Of a stretch of DNA of 64,000 nucleotides, positions 56,782 through 64,000 are shown piece after piece. The stretch comes from Eutreptiella sp. 'Long Island Sound 2002'. Taxonomy: Eukaryota; Euglenozoa; Euglenophyceae; Eutreptiales; Eutreptiaceae. The notes under the pieces were generated by a model. It made no database searches. It had not been told where the DNA came from and saw only the letters and a program-made list of their open reading frames with translations. The position numbers and the translations under genes are program-made. Within the stretch, counting starts at the first letter, position 1, and the number at the start of each line of letters is the position of its first letter. The stretch lies in assembly GCA_964036045.1 (NCBI GenBank), contig OZ038382.1, forward strand, positions 139,946,961-140,010,960. Reading direction: 5' to 3'.

Positions 56782-57597
56782 TCAGGTCTTTTTGTAATTT
56801 GTTGCCGACTGAAGTAGTGACATGTCATCCTTCGAGAGTAACTCTGGTGCAATCGCAGGTTGTTCAAACCGTTTATCTACTGCCACTCGCCGGGAGCTTT
56901 GGATGCTGTAGTCCAACGCACCCAACATTGCAAACAAATGTTCACATAGTACCAATGAAACAGGTGCTTCCGGAGCTACCGTTGTGTCATCTTCGCGTGT
57001 TAAGACTACTCCCAGGACTCGCATGGCGTCTTTTACCTGTTGTTCCCAACGACGCTTCTCTGCGTCCGCTGGATGTTTGTGCGTTGGCGCGTTATTAACA
57101 GCTGCCCTATGGAACTCGTCGAACACTGGCAAGTGCTTCAACATCTTTTTTCTGCGAAACTCGTCTTGCAAAACCTTTCGCTCTTCCAGGAGTGCAGACA
57201 AGCGTGAAGGAAGCGACAGAACCTCATCGCGCCACACGAACGTGGACTCCTTGTCCGACGCGGGGCCAGCGTGGTCCTTGGGACCGCTCAAAGTTTCGCA
57301 TGCCAAGAAGACGTCTTCGCGATGCGACGACGTTCCTGTTCTGCCAATGTCGTCGCCCTTTAAGGTGAGTAAGGCATCACGAACCAAGGCCATCGTGTCT
57401 TTGACAGTGGCCAGTGTTTTCTTTCCTGTAAGTTTGGAATACAGTGACGCTGCCTGCCAAGGACTGAGACCACTCATTGCGCCTTCCTTTGCCAACTGTG
57501 CTGCATGTTCCAACGACTCAGAACTCAGGTTCCACGCCGAATCCGGCAATTTCAGCACGAACTCGTGAAAATCCAGTGTCTCATTTTCTTCTGTCAT
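56782..57597 (-). CDS. DIRS gag-like protein
   Basis: 271 residues, ATG to stop, upstream of the RT frame in the position of DIRS ORF1. It is mostly helical and charged, with KDTMALVRDALLTLKGDD and RRWEQQVKDAMRVLGVVL as probable helices. There is no Cys/His knuckle. The assignment as gag rests on position and general character, not on a motif. Confidence 0.65.
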   Translation of the reverse strand: MTEENETLDFHEFVLKLPDSAWNLSSESLEHAAQLAKEGAMSGLSPWQAASLYSKLTGKKTLATVKDTMALVRDALLTLKGDDIGRTGTSSHREDVFLACETLSGPKDHAGPASDKESTFVWRDEVLSLPSRLSALLEERKVLQDEFRRKKMLKHLPVFDEFHRAAVNNAPTHKHPADAEKRRWEQQVKDAMRVLGVVLTREDDTTVAPEAPVSLVLCEHLFAMLGALDYSIQSSRRVAVDKRFEQPAIAPELLSKDDMSLLQSATNYKKT

Positions 57598-57699
57598 TTT
57601 GTTAAAATTTATATCCTTAAAACATTTTGGATTGCATCAGAAATCAAAGCTCTGGGTACAGCAAATCACTAGTTGAACAACTCAGTGAGCGCGTGACCG

Positions 57700-58034
57700 G
57701 TTTTAAGAGCATGGGAGGTTAATAGTGGTTGGAGCATGTAAGGAGTACTGATTTTCCAAATTTTTTATTATACTACGGTTTTCTCTGAGATCGTCGACGA
57801 CAGGTCGTAGCTTAGAGGAAAAACACAACTCTAAGGTTGGTAGAGTGTGGGTTCAAACCCCATGGGGGGTATTTGAGGTCAAAAGTTCATTCTTCATGTA
57901 TAATACCATTTTTGTGTATATTTTGAGGGTGCCCGTTTCAATGAAAGGTAGCAAAGGGCACCAAAGGAGCAGAAAACAGAGAAAACAAACCGGTTTTAAG
58001 GAGTTGGCCCATATATGGGGATTGTGTAGTGCTA
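57700..58034. repeat. DIRS inverted terminal repeat, right
   Basis: The counterpart of 53122-53455. It ends in TTGTGTAGTGCTA, followed by the unique right terminus GCTGAGCCAG. Confidence 0.92.
57808..57860 (+). promoter_or_regulatory. tRNA-like A and B boxes inside the DIRS terminal repeat
   Basis: TAGCTTAGAGG (57808-57818) resembles a Pol III A box and GGTTCAAACCC (57850-57860) a B box, 42 bases apart as in tRNA genes. GTGGG-TTCAAAC-CCCAT would form a normal T arm and ACTCTA/TAGAGT an anticodon-like stem. Acceptor pairing and U33 are missing, so it is not a functional tRNA. A mirror copy is in the left repeat (53295-53347). Confidence 0.4.
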
Positions 58035-58046
58035 GCTGAGCCAGCT

Positions 58047-58479
58047 TCGGAATCTGCCCCGCAACAGCAAGGGGCAATTTTCATGCCATAGAGGGGTAAG
58101 ATTTCCACACCAGGAAGGGAGCACAATTTTGACCCCAAATTCCCACAGCTTCCTGCGTTGCAACCAGATGTGGAAAATGGGACAGAAACAAGGCCTACAC
58201 ATAAGATACTCAGTACGCGAGCAAGAGAGGCTAAGGCAACTGCGTAACCAGTGGTCCAATCCATTTGTTGATATTGGTGATTGTCCACTGCTTTGTGTTA
58301 TTTGCCCAGCTTACAAGAAACTTGCAAGAGCTGAGGGCAAAAAGTGGAGCAGAGCCAGCGGCAACAACGTGTGCAAGTGTTTTGCGGTGCGAGAGCACAA
58401 GAAAGTTTGTATCTTGTGTTCTAGTGGTCTGTGCTTGCATACCGGTACCCATCATGTGCGCGTCAGGCGCTGGTTGCAG
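58047..58479 (+). CDS. Cys-rich frame with splice-donor-like end
   Basis: A plus-strand frame from about 58129 contains CPLLCVICPAYKK, NNVCKCFAVREHKKVCILC and SSGLCLHTGTHH, a dense set of Cys and His that could bind zinc. The spacing C-X2-C-X3-LC with trailing His resembles the C-terminal zinc region of piggyBac-type transposases, but this is only a resemblance. The frame meets a GTGAGT donor at 58480 after RRWLQ, after which the sequence becomes low in coding character (Pro run, then GTGG repeats). It may be an exon or a relic of the sequence into which the DIRS element inserted. Confidence 0.3.
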
Positions 58480-58626
58480 GTGAGTGACCCCCCGCCCCCC
58501 TTGTACCCAAGCTCTGCCCGGGCCTCAAAAAACACCAACACGACAATCGCAACTGTGAGCAACAGGGCGCATGGTGTCCCTTATCCAAAAGCCACCAGAG
58601 GTCTGCGCAACACCATCAGCTTGAAG

Positions 58627-58651
58627 TGGTGGGTGGGTGGGTGGGTGGGGG
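58627..58651. repeat. GTGG microsatellite
   Basis: A short run of GGTGGGTGGG type, with potential to form a G-quadruplex on the plus strand. Confidence 0.8.
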
Positions 58652-59455
58652 TTCTCTTCATGTACTCAATGACTGCAACATTATCCTCATGCTCGCCCTT
58701 GATTGTAGCAGGGACATGCATCCATGCCCGAGAGCTTAGGTATTCCGGTCATGGTCAGGTTACACATCACCATATACCCCAATGCTATGACACGTTTAGA
58801 TACACTTTTTCTGAGCCTGTATTGGCACAACAAGACCCCCTGTTCTAAACAAGGCCCGGTTGGTGCCCGTGCCCATGACCTCCATCCCAATCAAGACGCA
58901 GCACCCAGTCGGCGACTGGTGTGGCACCACTGTTCGCCAGGCCAGCAAGCGTTGTACGTCCAGCTGCTGGAAATGTCTGCAGGACGGCGTCAACCACTGC
59001 TGGACGTCGTCACGCTTTTTCTTGCTCTGTTTCGAAGGATAATTCAGCACCAAAGTTGCAGCCCCAACGCATACTCTAAGCAACTTCTGCCCATTTCATT
59101 GTCCTGTGTACATTTTCCACTTTGTGCATATTTTCCATTGTACCCAATCTTGTATGTCCAGAAGGTATGAAAGCAGAGTCTCATGCTAGGTTTGACCCCC
59201 TGATATCTAAACGAGCGCCCTACCGCTGGGTGCTGGGATTGTAAGGCATGACGGCGCCCAGGAATGCCAGTTTGGGTAGTCAAGGAAAAACAGCAGAAAA
59301 CCCCGCTACAGGAACTGGAAGCGCGAACCTACAAAAAAAAGCAATAGAAATTGCGGGGCAGTGAAACCTGGACGGCCATCAAGGACCACGTCTAAACGAG
59401 CCATGACATGATACAAAGCCACAGGCGTAGTCGTATATTGTCGGCATGCAACAAG
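58652..59455. other. Stretch with a second Cys-rich mini-frame
   Basis: A short plus-strand frame (58860-59042) encodes CTSSCWKCLQDGVNHCW near its end. Nothing else is recognised. The family is unknown, and it may be a remnant of the same sequence as the upstream Cys-rich frame. Confidence 0.3.
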
Positions 59456-61064
59456 TTAAGAAGGGGGTTTGAGATGTTGGCACTGGGTGAAATGTGTTTT
59501 TCCGGGCATGGGGGCAGTTGAAAAGGGGGTTTGAGGTGTTGGCATTGGGTGAAATGCGTTTTGAGGGCATGGGGGCAGTTGAAAAGGGGATTCGAGGTGT
59601 TGGCACTGGGTGAAATGTGTTTTGAGGGCATGGGGGCAGTTGAAAAGGGGGTTTGAGGTGTTGGCACTGGGTGAAATGTGTTTTGAGGGCATGAGGGCAG
59701 TTGAAAAGGGGGTTTGAGATGTTGGCACTGTGTGAACTATTTTTTGAGGGCATGAGGGCAGTTAAGGGGGTTTGAGGTGTTGGCACTGGGTGAAATGTCT
59801 TTTGAGGGCATGGGGGCAGTTGAAAAGGGGGTTTGAGGTGTTGACACTGTGTGAAATACGTTTTGAGGGCATAGGGGCAGTTAAAAAGGGGGCTTGAGGT
59901 GGTGGGGCTGGATGAAATATGTTTTTAGGGCATGGGGGCAGTTGAAAAGGGGGTTTGAGGTGTTGGCACTGTGTGAAATGTGTTTTCAGGGCATGGGGGC
60001 ACTTAAAAAGGGGGTATGAGGTGTTGGCACTGTTGGAAATGTGTTTTGAGGGTATGCGGGTAGATGAAAAGGGGGTTTGAGGTGTTGGCACTGTGTGAAA
60101 TACGTTTTGAGGGCATGGGGGCAGTTGAAAAGGGGGCTTGAGGTGTTGACGTTGGATGAAATATGTTTTTAGGGCATGAGGGCAGTTGAAAAGGGGGTTT
60201 GAGGTGTTGGCGTTGGATGAAATATGTTTTTAGCGCATGGGGGCAGTTGAAAAGGGGGATTGAGGTGTTGGCACTGGGTGAAATGTGTTTTGAGGGCATG
60301 GGGGCAGTTGCAAAGGGGGTTTGAGGTGTTGGCATTGGGTAAAATGTGTTCTGAGGGCATGGGGGCAGTTGAAAAGGGGCTTTGAGGTGTTGGCACTGTG
60401 TGAAATATGTTTTGAGGGCATGGGGGCAGTTGAAAAGGGGGTTTGAGGTGTTGGCACTGTGTGAAATACGTTTTGAGGGCATAGGGGCAGTTAAAAAGGG
60501 GGCTTGAGGTGGTGGGGCTGGATGAAATATGTTTTTAGGGCATGGGGGCAGTTGAAAAGGGGGTTTGAGGTGTTGGCACTGTGTGAAATGTGTTTTCAGG
60601 GCATGGGGGCACTTGAAAAGGGGGTATGAGGTGTTGGCACTGTTGGAAATGTGTTTTGAGGGTATGCGGGTAGATGAAAAGGGGGTTTGAGGTGTTGGCA
60701 CTGTGTGAAATACGTTTTGAGGGCATGGGGGCAGTTGAAAAGGGGGCTTGAGGTGTTGACGTTGGATGAAATATGTTTTTAGGGCATGAGGGCAGTTGAA
60801 AAGGGGGTTTGAGGTGTTGGCGTTGGATGAAATATGTTTTTAGCGCATGGGGGCAGTTGAAAAGGGGGATTGAGGTGTTGGCACTGGGTGAAATGTGTTT
60901 TGAGGGCATGGGGGCAGTTGCAAAGGGTGTTTGAGGTGTTGGCATTGGGTAAAATGTGTTCTGAGGGCATGGGGGCAGTTGAAAAGGGGGTTTGAGGTGT
61001 TGGCACTGTGTGAAATATGTTTTGAGGGCATGGGGGCAGTTGAAAGGGGTGTTCGAGGTGTCGG
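59456..61064. repeat. 61-bp satellite with duplicated 10-mer
   Basis: About 26 copies of a 61-bp unit (GTTGAAAAGGGGGTTTGAGG, TGTTGGCACTGGGTGAAATG, TGTTTTGAGGGCATGGGGGC A). Variant units recur with a period of 610 bp: ATAGGGGCAGTTAAAAAGGG at 59871 and again at 60481, and AGATGAAAAGGGGGTTTGAG near 60062 and 60672. This shows a duplicated block of ten units. The minus strand stays open for long stretches (NTSNPLFNCPHALKTHF repeats), which I regard as a by-product. Confidence 0.92.
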
Positions 61065-63967
61065 TGACGCGTTCCCGTGGGGGGCCGGCCACGGGACGCT
61101 GCGGGACACGCGCAAGTGAGCAGGCAGGCAAAGCACTACGCTCACAGGGGCATCAATGCGCTCATGTCATGTGACAAAGCGTTTCAGAATCTTGCCACTC
61201 TGAAATGAGGGAACGAAAGTATGTACAGCAACACATCAGGATATGTACACATGGGGTGAAGACTGGACTGGGGTAAGGGCATCACAGGACAATAGACACT
61301 CAATCCTAACTTTTATCCCAATTCCAAGTCCGACCCTCTCAGTGGCTGGTGGGGGCGGGGGCTCAAACACAACCCATGCCCTGCTCAGTCCGGACCCTGA
61401 AACCCTGCCAATGGAGGAGATGTCCCGCACAGCCACAGGCGCGTTCCTGGGAACCAATGTGCCCCAAGGCCAATCGACAGTAGCTCCCTATGCTCCCTCA
61501 ACGGCGGGTCCCAACTCCCCTCTGAGCCAGAGATATGGCCCCGCCATTATCACCTAGGAGTTGGTAGCTGAAAATGGGCTGTTTCAGCCTAAACTGATAT
61601 CAACTCAAAATTCCCACAATTGACCTCTCGTCCGGACCCTCCAGAGGTAGGGACGAGGCAAGTGACCCTATGCCCTTCGAGTACGAACTCCCCGGAGCCC
61701 TCACCCAACTTGGTTCCCTCTGAGGTCCCGGCAACACGGATGAGTCAAGTGGGGTCATGATGCCAAAATCACCAAAATTGGCGTCATTCCCACGCGTGGC
61801 TCGCCCGGCCAAGGTAAGGCCAATGGCTCACAGGGTAGGAGGGCGGACCTAGGACTCATATCTGAGTGTACAACTTGAAGTTGGGTCCAGGCTTCCTGTG
61901 AGCTTAGAGGAATGGGGCCGCCAATTGACCACACGGAAGGGGGAAATTGGGGTCCCAAAATGGGGTCATTTTGGCTGCTCGAAATGAGCCAAAATTTGGG
62001 GTGCGCCCAATAGTATATCTCCACGCCGGCTTGGAGATCAGATCCGTCATTCCATACGCGATCAACCGGGAGTCCAACTGAGACTCCCATGCACTTGGCC
62101 CTCGAAGAGCTCCATGCTACATGGCGTGGTGACGATCCCAATTGGGTCCACAAATGCCAAAATGGCAAAATTGCCCACACTCACCTTGGGCTAGCGCCTT
62201 GAGGAAGGTGGCTCCGCTTCGCCCACGTGGTGTGTGGACCATGGGGACCATTACCCATAACACCCATGTCACATATGGTCCATTGGTTCATGCGTCCGGC
62301 GTGCACGAGGGTTAGAACATAGTGCACGGCGGGCAGCAAAAGTGGAAAATTGCTCAAAATGGCCAAAGATGCGCACACTCATGGTTGGGGCAAATGAGGC
62401 ACATGCCCGACTCGGACCGGAGTGTGCCATAGGATTGGTATTAAGTGATATTGGGCCAACATATCTTTTGGGCGTCGCCCAACTCCTCCGGTTTTGGGAA
62501 TGGCAGGGTCGCCAAGTGAGCCCATGATTTGGGATAGTCCCAAATCGCCAACATGGCGGCCACGGTATGCCAAGCTCAAGAGGAGTTATTCGCCGCGTCC
62601 AAGATATGTTGGGCACCGAAGTATGTACCGCCATATCATACTTGGGTCATGATGTCAATTGAGCGCAACGTTGGAATACACGGTCGCCACTTGACATCAT
62701 GACGGGCCAAAAACGGCAAAATTGGCACAAGCACACACAAAAGTGCGTTGAAAGGTGCACAATTATATTATAATACCTTCGGCTTGGATCATGCAATCAC
62801 TTAATCCTTCTAAACACAATGACTTGACACGAATGTCCTTCTATCCCACATATGTGCTCCACTTGGGGCACCTTGAAAGGCTGCGAGCGCTACTTCCCAA
62901 GTGGGCACACGAAAATATGGAAAATTGCAAAATACACACCATGCTCCCAACGCATCGCTTCGGGATCACCACACAAGCTTCCCATCACGAAGTTTAGGCT
63001 TGCAATTAATCGTAGGGAGTATGGAGAAGGGGCTTGCACAATATGAGGTTCATTGGCGGGTTCGACTTGGAGTAATGGACCCGCCAAATGGGCACGCAAC
63101 ACAACACATGGCACATACCACATATTGCCCCAAAAGGTAGGTCCCACCACGATATGTCATGCCCCTCCAAGGGCATAACTTTGTGTCAATCGCTCATAGG
63201 AACTCAAAGAGAGTTCCTATGCAACACGAACACTTGCGCGCTACACTCGAAAGTTATCCTAACGCACGCAACATCATGGCCAATGAGTTGTAACGCAAAC
63301 TCTACCCCCTTGACCATGATCCATTACACTAGCGCGCACGTGTGGAGACGCAAGGCATATAATGCTTCCTAAATTACGTCGGGAGTATTGTGAATACATC
63401 CCACGTTTCCTTATTGTCATTCCTCGCAAGCAACACGAGATATGACCTTCACAAGTGGCCTCACGAATCAACTTTGTTTTGCCCATATCTTTAAGACAAA
63501 TGGAGGGCAGGATAAAAGGAAAGTTGATTCGTGCATAGGGAAGCACGTAGGTCCACTCGAGAGAGGTCAAATCAAGTGCGGGGATGTCGAAGTTGAAAAT
63601 CCGATTTCGACATCCTGAAAAATTCAGATTAAGGTTGCGAGTGTAAGATGTGAAAATTGCGGAAGCGTCCATGCAGTTCCTGAAGGCTTTGGAGCCTTCG
63701 TGACGGATTGCGTTAAAATTTCCATTATAAACAGTCAAACTGGCGGTTACGGTAAAGTCGCGATCCAACCGCCAGCAGTCAAAACAGTGAGTATCAGAAC
63801 GGAAGCGTAAAAATTGACGGAAACAATATGAAAATAAAACCCTGTTGATTCCTGATATTCTGATACACAAATCTCCGCTGGCGGTGCATCGGTTGCCGAT
63901 GCGGGGCTTCACGGCACGGAACACGCCGTGCATGGGGTTAGGCCATGGGGTTCTGGGTACCGCTTCA
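61065..63967 (-). repeat. LTR-A copy 3, 3' LTR of a further element
   Basis: It runs from TGACGCG (61065) to CGCTTCA (63967) on the plus strand and matches the G2 LTRs with scattered differences and short deletions. It was inserted into the 61-bp satellite, and the flank TCGG (61061-61064) is the candidate target duplication. The partner lies beyond the window. Confidence 0.9.
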
Positions 63968-64000
63968 CCCCCCTCCCTAGAGCAAACCCTGGGGGGGGGC
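63968..64000 (-). mobile_element. Start of internal region of a third G2-like copy (cut by window end)
   Basis: In element sense CTAGGGAGGGGGG directly precedes the LTR, the same polypurine tract position as in G2, and the bases beyond match 33962 onward. So this is a 3' LTR with attached internal sequence, not a solo LTR. Confidence 0.8.

Larger units (their letters stand above)
53072..58046 (-). mobile_element. DIRS-type tyrosine-recombinase retrotransposon, complete
   Basis: About 4.98 kb with the diagnostic DIRS design: near-identical inverted terminal repeats (53122-53455 and 57700-58034), a gag-like frame, an RT-RNase H frame and an overlapping tyrosine recombinase frame, and an internal complementary region (53528-53640) that is the reverse complement of the two termini joined together. 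No target duplication is expected for recombinase-mediated insertion and none is seen. Only a shared CT lies at both edges (53072-53073 and 58045-58046). All three frames are free of stops and the repeats differ at very few sites, so the copy is recent and may be competent. Confidence 0.93.

Noticed and set aside
57801-57870. A functional tRNA gene in the DIRS repeat
   Set aside because: A and B boxes and a T arm are present, but acceptor stem pairing and a normal anticodon loop are missing.
59379-61131. Minus-strand TSNPLFNCPHALKTHF repeat protein
   Set aside because: The 61-bp period is not a multiple of three and the frame changes with indels; one version even runs on into the LTR. Treated as satellite.

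Overview
This is a eukaryotic, transposon-dominated window. It contains no prokaryotic operon, rRNA gene or clear housekeeping gene. Almost everything recognisable is a retroelement (a LINE, two nested chromodomain Ty3/gypsy elements, one complete DIRS-type tyrosine-recombinase element) or a tandem repeat. The combination of chromoviruses, DIRS and LINEs with very uneven base composition would suit a green alga or another protist with a large repetitive genome. That host assignment is inference; nothing here identifies the species.

Layout. 1-5.5 kb: two arrays of a 24-bp minisatellite inside a roughly 2-kb duplicated unit, then a 220-bp duplication with G-runs. 5.5-12.9 kb (minus): a nearly full-length LINE with ORF1 and ORF2 (endonuclease, reverse transcriptase, RNase H, C-terminal Cys/His motif), broken by stops and two compensating frameshifts. 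13.8-14.8 kb (minus): the 3' stump of a second LINE. 14.85-15.1 kb: a cluster of short palindromes. 15.6-17.4 kb (minus): a possible spliced gene of unknown function, ending where an LTR begins.

17.4-52.2 kb: an old plus-strand chromovirus (called G1 here) with about 2.2-kb LTRs. Its leader holds a 1.7-kb block almost without T on the plus strand and a 65-bp satellite. Its pol gene is split at 31,003 by a minus-strand chromovirus (G2, 31,004-48,115). G2 has about 2.95-kb LTRs, a CTAG target duplication, a polypurine tract and mostly intact gag, pro and pol. Hand comparison of short LTR stretches gives about 6% divergence for G1 and about 2% for G2, which agrees with the nesting order.

52.2-58.0 kb: a DIRS element (minus) with three intact reading frames (gag-like, RT-RNase H, tyrosine recombinase), inverted terminal repeats and an internal complementary region that joins both ends. 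58.0-59.4 kb: Cys-rich reading frames of unknown origin. 59.46-61.06 kb: a 61-bp satellite with a duplicated 10-mer. 61.07-64.0 kb: the 3' LTR and first internal bases of a third minus-strand copy related to G2, running off the window.

Functionally, each element encodes its own replication set. G2 and the DIRS element look youngest. G1 and the LINE are dead by many nonsense and frameshift changes. The very long open frames at 20.0-24.0 kb come from missing T on one strand and are not genes.
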